Both the position numbers and the translations under genes were made by a program. From Oceanobacillus salinisoli (GTDB taxonomy: Bacteria; Bacillota; Bacilli; Bacillales; Amphibacillaceae): a DNA stretch of 64,000 bases. The notes under the pieces were generated by a model. That model was not told the DNA's origin. It saw only the letters and a list, made by a program, of their open reading frames with translations, and did no database searches. This document shows positions 52,583 through 61,399 of the stretch, in pieces; the stretch's first letter is position 1; each line of letters opens with the position of its first letter. The stretch lies in contig NZ_WOFB01000016.1 in NCBI RefSeq assembly GCF_009733865.1, forward strand, positions 1 through 64,000. Reading direction: 5' to 3'.

Positions 52583-53634
52583 ATGGATTCCTCCCTAAAA
52601 CAGATACGATCATTACTTTGTCAGGGTCCGCTTATCAAATAGGTTTTAAACACGGTAATATCGCAAAAGATAAAGTGAATCAAAGTTTAGAAACCTATGA
52701 AAAGATGTTTAAAGAGACATCCGGAATCTCATGGAAAGATGCAAGAGAAAAAGCATTAACCCATGTCCCGGCCATAGAAAAATATCAATCTAATTATATA
52801 ACAGAAATGGAAGGGATAGCCGCTGGAGCTGGTGTTCAATTTGAGGACATATTGGCTCTTAATGCAAGAAGTGAGATTTCCTTAATCCAAGCACCAGATG
52901 GTTGTACTTCCTTTGCTTTAACAAAGCCAAAGACGTCAAAAACTTGGTTAGCCCAAAATTGGGATTGGAAAGGTGCCCAAATCGACTCTTTAATACATCT
53001 TGAAATTCAGCAAAAGGGCTTTCCAACATTACAAATAATAACCGAGGCTGGAATCATTGGAAAAATTGGCTGCAATAGTGTTGGAATTGGTGTATGTCTC
53101 AACGCATTAGTAACCAACACTTGGCAGCCCAAGGTTCCTATTCATTTAGGATTAAGGGCAATTCTTGAATCTGAAACTTTTAATGAAGCCATTTCTAAAG
53201 TGAATCAAAATCAAATGGCATCTCCAGCTCATTTTTTAATCGCATCCAAATCAAACGAAGCAGTAAGTATGGAAGTTTCCCCTATTTACACGGAAAAAAT
53301 AGAAGCCACTGATGGTATTACCTTCCATACAAACCACCTCTGCTCTCCGGAAATGAGGAATGTAATCGAAGAAGAGGTTGTACCTAATTCTTACAATCGG
53401 CTTACTGAAATAAATAAAGAAATTCAAGCACTGGAAGGAAAGAATTTAGAAGAGATAGATTTATTCCATATGCTATCCAATCATGAAAACTATCCATATT
53501 CCATTTGCCGCCATCCTGCCGATGACGAAAATGCTACGCTTAAAGGGATGGAGACAGTGTTCAGTATCGTAATGAATCTTACAGATAATAAATTATCTTG
53601 GATAAAAGGGAAACCTTGTGAGTATCTTAGTTAA
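52579..53634 (+). CDS. C45-family Ntn hydrolase (acyltransferase/amidase-like)
   Basis: 351 residues. Family marks are GSAYQIGFKHG near the start, ALNARSEI, and the autocatalytic Cys in DGCTSFAL (about residue 109), followed by QNWDW and HTNHL (about 254-258). These match acyl-CoA:6-aminopenicillanate acyltransferase/C45 peptidases, which self-cleave before the Cys and then cut or transfer acyl groups on amides. ATGA overlap with the amidohydrolase gene points to one pathway, probably deacylation of an imported N-acyl compound. Confidence 0.88.
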   Translation: MNGFLPKTDTIITLSGSAYQIGFKHGNIAKDKVNQSLETYEKMFKETSGISWKDAREKALTHVPAIEKYQSNYITEMEGIAAGAGVQFEDILALNARSEISLIQAPDGCTSFALTKPKTSKTWLAQNWDWKGAQIDSLIHLEIQQKGFPTLQIITEAGIIGKIGCNSVGIGVCLNALVTNTWQPKVPIHLGLRAILESETFNEAISKVNQNQMASPAHFLIASKSNEAVSMEVSPIYTEKIEATDGITFHTNHLCSPEMRNVIEEEVVPNSYNRLTEINKEIQALEGKNLEEIDLFHMLSNHENYPYSICRHPADDENATLKGMETVFSIVMNLTDNKLSWIKGKPCEYLS

Positions 53635-53647
53635 TAAATGTTTAGAT

Positions 53648-53686
53648 ACAAAGAAAAGGACTTCAATTTCAAGTCCTTTTCTTTGT
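53648..53686 (+). terminator. terminator of the symporter-amidase operon
   Basis: ACAAAGAAAAGGACTT and AAGTCCTTTTCTTTGT form a perfect 16-bp stem just 13 bp after the C45 stop codon. Confidence 0.85.
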
Positions 53687-53689
53687 GAT

Positions 53690-54459
53690 CAATGAATTAA
53701 TAACGTCAGCAACAGAAAAATCCCATCACATTTACAGTTAGTTATTCATAAAATTTGATACCGGCTAGCACCTAGATAGGTAGCATAAAAACATGAATAA
53801 TATTCCATATTATGATACTAATTTTCACATAAAGAATTAAGGAGTATAAATAATTGAAGTCTAAACTACATGATAGGTGCAGTTGTACGCCGCATCCTGT
53901 GGTAACCTTGGAATGAGTGGTGCAGAAACTATATCAAGGAAAACAAAAAGCAATACGAGTATTCCTTTACAATTGGTGAGTTATTAATCATGAAGCGGAA
54001 TTACACGCGCTAATCAAGAAACTGGAAATCTGCATAGAATTCCTTCCAAACGAAGTATTATCATTCCGCCCAGACTCTAAAATAGTCGTCGATAAGATGG
54101 AAAAATCTTTTATAGAATATTCCTTTTGACTTATGTTTCATGAGTCTATGTCATCTTCTTTTTTAGTACAAAAGTAACATATAAAAACATATTCGTTAAC
54201 ATAGTGGGTTACTTAAACAAGCTGTCTAATTGAATGCAGACAGCTTATTGCGTTTGATTGGACTGAAAGCAGAATCCTTCATTCTTTTTAAATTTTATCT
54301 TAGAACTAAAACGTACAAATATCCAAAAAGGATACAGAAACTTCCGTTATTTTGTATCAACACCTTATATTCCTAGTTACTTTATAAACATCTTCTAAAC
54401 CTTACCCTAATAGACGACCTGATCGATGTTAAATCAGATAAACAGCAGAATATAAACAT
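53690..54459 (+). pseudogene. intergenic region with a decayed gene tail (about 53983-54129)
   Basis: An open frame without start reads HEAELHALIKKLEICIEFLP, then NEVLSFRPDSKIVVDKMEKS, and stops at 54129. Text upstream has many stops. I do not recognise it. AAGCTGTCT and AGACAGCTT (54219-54246) form a hairpin. Nothing else is seen up to the lyase gene. Confidence 0.35.
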
Positions 54460-55857
54460 TTATTTCCTTTTTCGTATCATATCTTTTACTACATCAGGAT
54501 TAGGGCCACCTGTAACTTTTCGCCTTTCCACAAAACATTTCGGATCTACAACAGCTTGCCAATCCTCACTACTTAACTGGACATCTCCGAGCCACTGATT
54601 AACCAAATCCACTGGTATATCATACAATTCCTTGTGCTTTGAAGCTGCCTTTTTTGCTATGAAACTTGCTTTTGAATGTGCCTTACGAAAAGAAACACCA
54701 TAATCACGCGCTAGAACATCTGCAAGCTCCGTTATTGTTATCATATTTTCCCTAGCTTGCTGAGCGGCTCGTTCTTTATTAAAATCCATCGTAAGAATTA
54801 CTGCTCGCATCAAGCGGAGTACTCGAATCGCTTTCTGATATCCACCATACAAATGCGGCTGTAAATCATCCTCCGTATCATTAATATCCCCATAGGGCGT
54901 ATTATGAATCATATGAATAACAGCGAGACCTTCTGCGGCAGCACTGCTTGCAATTGCACGAGAATGTTCGATAGAAACGGGATTCCGCTTTTGTGGCATA
55001 ATACTGCTTATTTGTACATATGGATCAGATACTTTGACTAATCCTACTTCCTTTGAAGTCATACGTAAAAATTCTTGGATCCATCTTCCCATATTCGTCA
55101 TCAAACTAACTAAAGTTTGTGCTGCTTCTATTAAGTAATCCCCTGTTGCAATGGCGTCATACGAATTTTCTACTAATCCATCAAATTCAAGAATCTCTGC
55201 TACACGCTCTCGGCTAATAGGAAACCCTGAAGTTGTTATTGCAGCAGCCCCCATCGGAGATTTATTTACTGTCTTATAAGACTCTTTCAGTCTATGAATG
55301 TCTCGCTGCAAATTATCATAGATTGCAACAAGATAATGGCCGAATGTTGTTGGTTGAGCTGGCTGAGTATGCGTATGGGCCGGCATAATAGACTTTACAT
55401 GTTGTTCAGCTTGGTAAAGTATGGCTTCACCTAACTTTTCGGCATTTTCAATAGCCTGATTCATATAATTTCTTATGACAATCCGATACATCGCTTCTCC
55501 CATATCGTTTCTGCTTTTAGCAATATGCATTTTACCTGCCAATTCTTCACCAATAATTTCTCCAATTTGGGATTCAACCAAGAAAAATAAATCCTCGTAC
55601 TCTGTAGAGTATTCGATGGTTCTGTGTTCCATAGATTCTACCTGTCTAACACCATCTAAAATTCTTTCAGACTCCTCTTGAGAAATAATACCTTGCTCAG
55701 CTAGCATCTTCGTATGTGCTTTGTGAATCATAAACATAGATTCAAATAAATTCTCTTTTTGGTCATAAAAAACTGGTCTCAATAATTCCTCAACATATGT
55801 TTTTCCAGGGAACTTCTCACCCTCTACCAATACAAACTGTTCTTTTATTGTACCCAT
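54460..55857 (-). CDS. argininosuccinate-lyase-like enzyme (fumarase/aspartase superfamily)
   Basis: 465 residues, ArgH length. HIAKSRNDMGEAMYR (about 110-124), THTQPAQPTTFGHYL (about 160-174), the superfamily signature SSIMPQKRNP (about 283-292) and the downstream DTEDDLQPH are present. The superfamily splits C-N bonds of succinyl compounds by beta-elimination. There is no argG nearby; instead it ends an operon with an AfuABC-like importer. It may act on an imported N-substituted aspartate or sugar derivative. Whether true argininosuccinate is the substrate cannot be told. Confidence 0.85.
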   Translation of the reverse strand: MGTIKEQFVLVEGEKFPGKTYVEELLRPVFYDQKENLFESMFMIHKAHTKMLAEQGIISQEESERILDGVRQVESMEHRTIEYSTEYEDLFFLVESQIGEIIGEELAGKMHIAKSRNDMGEAMYRIVIRNYMNQAIENAEKLGEAILYQAEQHVKSIMPAHTHTQPAQPTTFGHYLVAIYDNLQRDIHRLKESYKTVNKSPMGAAAITTSGFPISRERVAEILEFDGLVENSYDAIATGDYLIEAAQTLVSLMTNMGRWIQEFLRMTSKEVGLVKVSDPYVQISSIMPQKRNPVSIEHSRAIASSAAAEGLAVIHMIHNTPYGDINDTEDDLQPHLYGGYQKAIRVLRLMRAVILTMDFNKERAAQQARENMITITELADVLARDYGVSFRKAHSKASFIAKKAASKHKELYDIPVDLVNQWLGDVQLSSEDWQAVVDPKCFVERRKVTGGPNPDVVKDMIRKRK

Positions 55858-55911
55858 GAAATAAGCACCTCAATATATATGTGTAATTTTATTTTAAAGA
55901 TGAACATCCAT

Positions 55912-57597
55912 TTATAAAGCGTTCTCCGTCTTCACTTTAAAGAACTTATTGGAAATTATCATAACAATAGCAATTAAACCCACCTGAATCATCCCATAAG
56001 CTGCAGCCTGACCCATGTTAAACATTCGCAATTGATTCATAATTTCAATTGATATCGGGCGGTTCCCTAATGTATATAATAGAACCGAAGTAGGGAACTC
56101 CCCAACTGCCTGAACAAATGCTAGTAATGTACCACTTAAAACGCCGGGCAGGATAATCGGAATAACAACTCTTCGGAATGTATAAAACCATTTGGCACCT
56201 AAATTCTGTGCAGCCTCCTCAATAGAGTCATCCATTTGTTCCAATACAGCAGTAGTAGATCGGACCACTAAAGGAATAAAACGAACAAAATAAGCAAGTG
56301 GTAAAATCCAGAAGGTACCAACTAATACTTTTCCAAATGAAAAAATAGAAGGTTCGTTAAAAGCTAATACCATGTTCATCCCGACAACTGTTGCAGGCAG
56401 AACCCAAGGAATCATTACTAAAATATCCAACAGGTTTTTACCAAAAAACTTCCGCTTAACTAACGCATAGGAAGTAATAATTCCGAAAACAAATACACCT
56501 AAACTTGCAACAGACGCCATAATTAAACTATTTCTGACAGGATCCCATATATTTGGATTCTCAAATAATAAACGATAGTTTTCCAGGTTAAAGGCTTGAG
56601 GATAAGTTTGCCATGTCCATCCGCCCTCAGGTACTAGGGATAGAATCAGTAATGTAGCATGTGGCAATAGCAAGACAATCATTGCCAATATCCCAATTAC
56701 TACCATAAACCATTTCAAAACTGGATTGCTAACCTCACTACGATGGGCTCCTATTCCCTTACTAGCCATACGATAATCTCGTCTGTTTTGGTACCAGCGC
56801 ATAAATAGTAAAAATGATATCGAAACAGCAGTTAGAACGACAGACTGTGTTGCTGCCATTTCTAGGTCACCATTAATCTTAGAAAAATAGATTTGTAAAC
56901 TTAAAACCCGAAATCCACCTGCTAATAGGAAGGGTGCACTAAATGATGCCATGGATACCATGAAAACAAGTAGTGACGCTGCAACCAATCCTGGAGTTAA
57001 AAGTGGAAACGTCACCTTCCAAAACACAAGGAACCGGTTGGCACCTAGATTATAAGCTGACTCTTCCAATGATGGATCAATATTGTTTAATGCAGATGAT
57101 GTTGTCATATAAAAATAAGGATACATCGTATATGCATGAACGATTAATATACCTGAAATACCACCAATACTGAATGGTACTTCGGATAAATGAAACAAGT
57201 CTTTAATTATGTTAGGAACTAAGCCAGCTTCTCCATATAAATACATAAATGCCATTACACCGACGAGCGAAGGCAAAACAATTGGCATAATTGCAATACT
57301 TGAAAAGAATTTCCTTCCGGGAAAATCATAACGATTGAAAATATAGGCTAATGGAATTCCAATTAAAGCACTAAAAAAAACAGATAATAGCGAAATCCAT
57401 ACAGAGTTCCACAATGCTTCTAAGTTTGCCTCTGCTTTTTCACCAAAAAAATCATTATAATTTTCAAAGGTGAACACACCATCTTTCTTAAAACTTTCAA
57501 TCGATGTTTCAATGGAAGGATATAAAACATATCCTATTAATACGACGATGATTGGTATTAAAAGCAGTATTGTTTTTCTTTTTTCAGCGTTTAACAT
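55912..57597 (-). CDS. fused ABC importer permease, FbpB/AfuB type
   Basis: 561 residues with two tandem permease domains of about six helices each. Each has an EAA loop: EESAYNLGANRFLVFWKVTF (about 179-198) and EEAAQNLGAKWFYTFRRVVI (about 460-479). This duplicated form is usual in ferric-iron, thiamine and sugar-phosphate importers. Lies 7 bp after the ATPase gene. Confidence 0.92.
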   Translation of the reverse strand: MLNAEKRKTILLLIPIIVVLIGYVLYPSIETSIESFKKDGVFTFENYNDFFGEKAEANLEALWNSVWISLLSVFFSALIGIPLAYIFNRYDFPGRKFFSSIAIMPIVLPSLVGVMAFMYLYGEAGLVPNIIKDLFHLSEVPFSIGGISGILIVHAYTMYPYFYMTTSSALNNIDPSLEESAYNLGANRFLVFWKVTFPLLTPGLVAASLLVFMVSMASFSAPFLLAGGFRVLSLQIYFSKINGDLEMAATQSVVLTAVSISFLLFMRWYQNRRDYRMASKGIGAHRSEVSNPVLKWFMVVIGILAMIVLLLPHATLLILSLVPEGGWTWQTYPQAFNLENYRLLFENPNIWDPVRNSLIMASVASLGVFVFGIITSYALVKRKFFGKNLLDILVMIPWVLPATVVGMNMVLAFNEPSIFSFGKVLVGTFWILPLAYFVRFIPLVVRSTTAVLEQMDDSIEEAAQNLGAKWFYTFRRVVIPIILPGVLSGTLLAFVQAVGEFPTSVLLYTLGNRPISIEIMNQLRMFNMGQAAAYGMIQVGLIAIVMIISNKFFKVKTENAL

Positions 57598-57604
57598 GTG
57601 ATTG

Positions 57605-58702
57605 TCACTTCCTTGCCTTTGGAATCACTCGTATTTGATTTGCTGGCAGCCTGACATTTACTTTTGTACCTTCTGTTAAATATGTACTCGGACCCTCATT
57701 TAAATCCGTAGTTCTAATAGTTACTTCATTATTTAATCGTACATAGGTATGGACAGAAGCACCGGTAAATTGCACAAGGATTACTTCCCCCTTAAGTACA
57801 TTTTCACCACTTATATCTTCTTTTGATATTTGAACAGCTTCCGGTCTGATAGACATTAGCAGCTCATCACTTTCTTGATAGAAAGCAATGTTTACCTTAC
57901 TGTTATTTACATGAATGGAAGTATCTAAGTCATTATTTCGATAAACTTTCTCTTTCTCTGTTTCCTCTTCAATCGTTACTGGAAGAAGATTGGTCTCCCC
58001 TATAAATTCAGCTACGAAGTCATTTACCGGCTCATTATAAATCTCAGTAGGTGTCCCAACTTGCTGACATACACCCATATTAAAAACAGCAATCCGATCA
58101 CTCATTGTTAATGCTTCTACCTGATCATGGGTAACGTAAATCGTTGTAATACCGTAATCCCTTTGCAAACGCAGGATTTCATTACGCATCTCGTCTCTTA
58201 ATCTAGCATCCAAATTACTAAGTGGTTCATCTAATAATAAAATATCAGGCTCGATAACCAGTGCACGTGCCAAGGCGACACGCTGTTGCTGTCCACCACT
58301 TAATTGACTGACTTGTCGCTCAATATATTGTTCCAATCGTACTTTTTGAAGAACATCTTCCACTCTCTTTTTCGTTTCACTTCGGTTTAATTTTCTTACC
58401 TTTAAACCAAAGGCAACGTTTTCAAAAACAGTCATATGTGGGAATAAGGCATAGTTTTGAAAAACCATGCCTGTATTCCTTTTTTCCGGTGGAATTGTAG
58501 TCATATCTTTATCATTGAATAATACTTTTCCCTTTGTTGGGTAGTAGAAACCAGCAATCATTCGAAGAGTTGTTGTTTTACCACATCCACTCGGCCCTAA
58601 AAAGGTAAAAAATTCACCTTCATTGATTAATAGATTTAATTCTTTAACTGCTGTTACACTACCAAATTGTTTTGTTATGGTTGATAAGTTCACTGTTGAC
58701 AT
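57605..58702 (-). CDS. ABC importer ATPase, FbpC/PotA/AfuC type
   Basis: 365 residues. Walker A GPSGCGKTTTLR (about 37-48), QNYALFPHM, signature LSGGQQQR and LLLDEPLSNLD are intact. A C-terminal TOBE-like region (about 245-360) is present. Works with the fused permease and the receptor. Confidence 0.94.
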   Translation of the reverse strand: MSTVNLSTITKQFGSVTAVKELNLLINEGEFFTFLGPSGCGKTTTLRMIAGFYYPTKGKVLFNDKDMTTIPPEKRNTGMVFQNYALFPHMTVFENVAFGLKVRKLNRSETKKRVEDVLQKVRLEQYIERQVSQLSGGQQQRVALARALVIEPDILLLDEPLSNLDARLRDEMRNEILRLQRDYGITTIYVTHDQVEALTMSDRIAVFNMGVCQQVGTPTEIYNEPVNDFVAEFIGETNLLPVTIEEETEKEKVYRNNDLDTSIHVNNSKVNIAFYQESDELLMSIRPEAVQISKEDISGENVLKGEVILVQFTGASVHTYVRLNNEVTIRTTDLNEGPSTYLTEGTKVNVRLPANQIRVIPKARK

Positions 58703-58722
58703 AACAACAACTCCCTTTTTAT

Positions 58723-59850
58723 CTATTCTTCGCTTAAATCTTTTTCTGTATTTTTAATATTATTATCCCAGTATTCCATCCATTCTGTTTGCTTCTCTTC
58801 GAATACTGCCCAATCAATTTCCATAGGGTTAATTTCCGTTTCTGTGATCCATGCTGGAAGATTCTCTACATCCTCACGAGTAGGAATTCGATAATATGTT
58901 TCTGCTAATAGTTTCGCAGCTTCTTTTGTATTAACAAATTCATAAAATGCCTCTGCAGCTTTTGGATGCGGTGCATCTTTAAGGATTGCAATTCCTTCTG
59001 TTAATACCGGAGTCCCACTTTCAGGAATAACATAATCAAATGGATAACCTTTCTCTTCCGCTAGCATTACAGTGTCTGGCATATTCCAAACGGATAAGCT
59101 ACCAACACCTTTAGCAACTTGGTTATACATAACCTCTGGATTGGCTGAGTATTCTTTTGTATTTTCGTCTAACTTTTTCAACCATTCATATCCTTCCTGT
59201 GGATCCTGTGTATCTTTATATGTTCTGTATATCATTGCGGAATAAATTGTTCGCATCGTACCTGAAGCTAATGGATAGCGAATAATAATTTCATCTTTCC
59301 ATTTAGGATCAAGTAAATCATCCCAATCTTTTGGTACTTCCTCTTCTGAGATTTCTTTCGTATTATATAAAATAACTTCCGGTGTGATGGAGGTTCCAGT
59401 CCATGTCCAATCTTCATCATGATACATTTCATCGAGAGCATCAGCATAAGATGGTTTATATTCAGCTAGTAATCCATCAGACTTGGCCTGGTCAAAGTTT
59501 AACTGAGGTGCGCCCCACCATACATCCGCTTGCACATTATTCGCTTCAGATCGGACACGATCTAAAATTTCCTGTGATCCCATGTCTAGAAATTGCATAT
59601 CAATTCCATACTCTTCCTCAAACAACTTCTCAAACTCTCCTAAAATATCGCTGCCATGTGGGGAATAAACAACCACAGAATCTTCTAAATCCGTGGATTC
59701 ATTCTCAGTTGCAGTTTCTCCACTTGTACTTTCCTCTTGATTGGAGTCTCCACTAGCATCTTCTTCTGAACCACCTGCGATACAACCAGCAAGTACAATA
59801 GTTAAACCGAGTACAATTAAAAATAGCCAACTTTTTCTAAAACTTTTCAC
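58723..59850 (-). CDS. AfuA/FbpA-like substrate-binding lipoprotein
   Basis: 375 residues. Lipoprotein signal with LAGC (Cys near 23), then a long acidic, Ser/Thr-rich tether (about 25-60) and a binding domain with VVVYSPHGSDILGEFEKLFE, QADVWWGAP and PVLTEGIAILKDAPHPKAAE. The family binds ferric iron, phosphonates or sugar phosphates; Actinobacillus AfuA takes hexose phosphates. ROK control nearby supports a sugar-like ligand. Confidence 0.88.
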   Translation of the reverse strand: MKSFRKSWLFLIVLGLTIVLAGCIAGGSEEDASGDSNQEESTSGETATENESTDLEDSVVVYSPHGSDILGEFEKLFEEEYGIDMQFLDMGSQEILDRVRSEANNVQADVWWGAPQLNFDQAKSDGLLAEYKPSYADALDEMYHDEDWTWTGTSITPEVILYNTKEISEEEVPKDWDDLLDPKWKDEIIIRYPLASGTMRTIYSAMIYRTYKDTQDPQEGYEWLKKLDENTKEYSANPEVMYNQVAKGVGSLSVWNMPDTVMLAEEKGYPFDYVIPESGTPVLTEGIAILKDAPHPKAAEAFYEFVNTKEAAKLLAETYYRIPTREDVENLPAWITETEINPMEIDWAVFEEKQTEWMEYWDNNIKNTEKDLSEE

Positions 59851-59867
59851 TAAAATACCCCTCTCTA

Positions 59868-61031
59868 CTAAATGTCAAAAATACTGTCATACTCCTTTAA
59901 AAACAAAGCAACTGCCCCTATAACTCCTGCTTCGATACCAAAAGCAGTTTGTACTACCTCACATTTTTTCGGTGTGAATCGATCAATGATGCTTTGTACC
60001 TTGTCGCTTATTACATGGTACGATTCACTTACACCACCCCCTAAAATGATTAGTTCTGGATCCAGAATAGAAATATAATTAGCAATACCCAGTGATAAAT
60101 TTTCAATAGCAAAATCAATTACTGTCACTGCATCTTTATCTTTTTTTAGATAAAGGTCAAAAGCATCTTTTGCTGTAACCCTTTTGCCTATTCGCTTGGA
60201 TAACTCATTTCCTATAGATGATCCACTTGCAACACTTTCTAAAAAACCATACCCATCAAAAACGGGGCGATAGTTTTTAGCATAATCCCTATCCGTAACC
60301 ATATAACCAATTTCACCAGCACTAAAGTTTCTTCCTCTATAGAGCTCCCCATTTATCATGATACCGCTACCAATTCCTGTGCCTATCGCAATATAAACCA
60401 AATTATCTCTTTTTTGCCCAATTCCTTTCCAATGTTCACCAAGTACACTAATATTTACGTCATTATCGACAAAAATTGGGTAGTCAAAGCGTTCCTTCAG
60501 TTTTTCCAAAATTGGAAAATTAGTCCATTTCAATGCAGGGGCTTCTATTACCAACCCACTAGCCATATTAATGACACCTGGTATTCCTACACCCATACCC
60601 AATAGCTTAGAATCGCTGAGATGCAACCGCTTTTTCAACGTTTCTACCCCTAGCTGAATTTCATTAAATATGCTGTCACCTTCATATTGCTGTGTAGGAA
60701 AAACAGTAAATTCACATACTTTGCCATTTAAATCGGTAATACCAATAGCCACTTTAGTGCCCCCGATATCAACTCCAACAATATATCCCTTTTGCGGATT
60801 AAATTTTAAGTTTACTGGTCTTCTACCACCACTAGCCGGGGATTCCCCATTCCCTGTTTCATAAATCCATTCATCCTCTAGTAACTGGTCCACGATGGAA
60901 GAAACGGTAGGTTTACTAAGTGATAACTTTTTGGAAATAGATGCACGCGAAATAGACTCTTCATTAATGATACATTCTAAAACTAATCTCTTATTTATTT
61001 GCTGTATGTACGATGAATTTCCCTTCAGCAT
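59868..61031 (-). CDS. ROK-family transcriptional repressor (XylR/NagC-like)
   Basis: 387 residues. N-terminal MarR-like helix-turn-helix (about 15-65: ISRASISKKLSLSKPTVSSIV). Then the ROK domain: VGVDIGGTKVAIGITDLNG (about 93-111), GIPGVIN, NDVNISVLGEHWKG and AIGTGIGSGIMINGELYRG. The usual HxxCxxGxxGC zinc motif is not seen; the equivalent part reads GEIGYMVTDRDYA. It should sense a sugar or sugar phosphate. It probably binds the TTAGTTAGTAAG-type palindromes beside its own start and before the deacetylase gene. Confidence 0.9.
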   Translation of the reverse strand: MLKGNSSYIQQINKRLVLECIINEESISRASISKKLSLSKPTVSSIVDQLLEDEWIYETGNGESPASGGRRPVNLKFNPQKGYIVGVDIGGTKVAIGITDLNGKVCEFTVFPTQQYEGDSIFNEIQLGVETLKKRLHLSDSKLLGMGVGIPGVINMASGLVIEAPALKWTNFPILEKLKERFDYPIFVDNDVNISVLGEHWKGIGQKRDNLVYIAIGTGIGSGIMINGELYRGRNFSAGEIGYMVTDRDYAKNYRPVFDGYGFLESVASGSSIGNELSKRIGKRVTAKDAFDLYLKKDKDAVTVIDFAIENLSLGIANYISILDPELIILGGGVSESYHVISDKVQSIIDRFTPKKCEVVQTAFGIEAGVIGAVALFLKEYDSIFDI

Positions 61032-61399
61032 TTCATAGGCCCCTTATTCATTCCATTTATCTGTTCATCTGTAATTAAGTTAGTAAAGTTTACTTACTAA
61101 CTTAAACATTAATCTCATTATAATGAAATCGCTAACATTTGTAAAGTAATAATTTTTCGGAATATTTATAAGCGTTGATAATATAGTGGATATGTCATAT
61201 AAAATCCGACTTTTTTCCTAATTCAATAAATGTAAATAGAACTTTCTTAATATTTACATTTTTGATTCCTGTGTTAATTTGATTACAGGCATATACTGGA
61301 GCCTATTAGTTAGTAAGTCTTACTAACTAATACTTTTTCAGAAGGGAGGCTAATTTGAAAACGGTAACAAACATATTATAATGGGAGGAGTAAAGTTTT
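61032..61399. promoter_or_regulatory. divergent control region with two ROK-type palindromes
   Basis: Palindrome 1 (61077-61103): AAGTTAGTAA and TTACTAACTT around 7 bases, near the repressor start. Palindrome 2 (61304-61332): perfect 14-bp half-sites TATTAGTTAGTAAG around one base, ahead of the deacetylase gene. Both share TTAGTAA/TTACTAA, as expected of operators for one repressor. XylR-type ROK operators (TTAGTTTGTTT) have a similar style. Confidence 0.7.
61355..61381 (+). CDS. possible 8-codon leader peptide
   Basis: TTG at 61355 preceded by AAGGGAGG encodes MKTVTNIL(L) and a stop at 61379-61381. A second GGGAGGAG then serves the real gene at 61400. It may be chance or a translated leader affecting the downstream start. 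Confidence 0.25.
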   Translation: MKTVTNIL

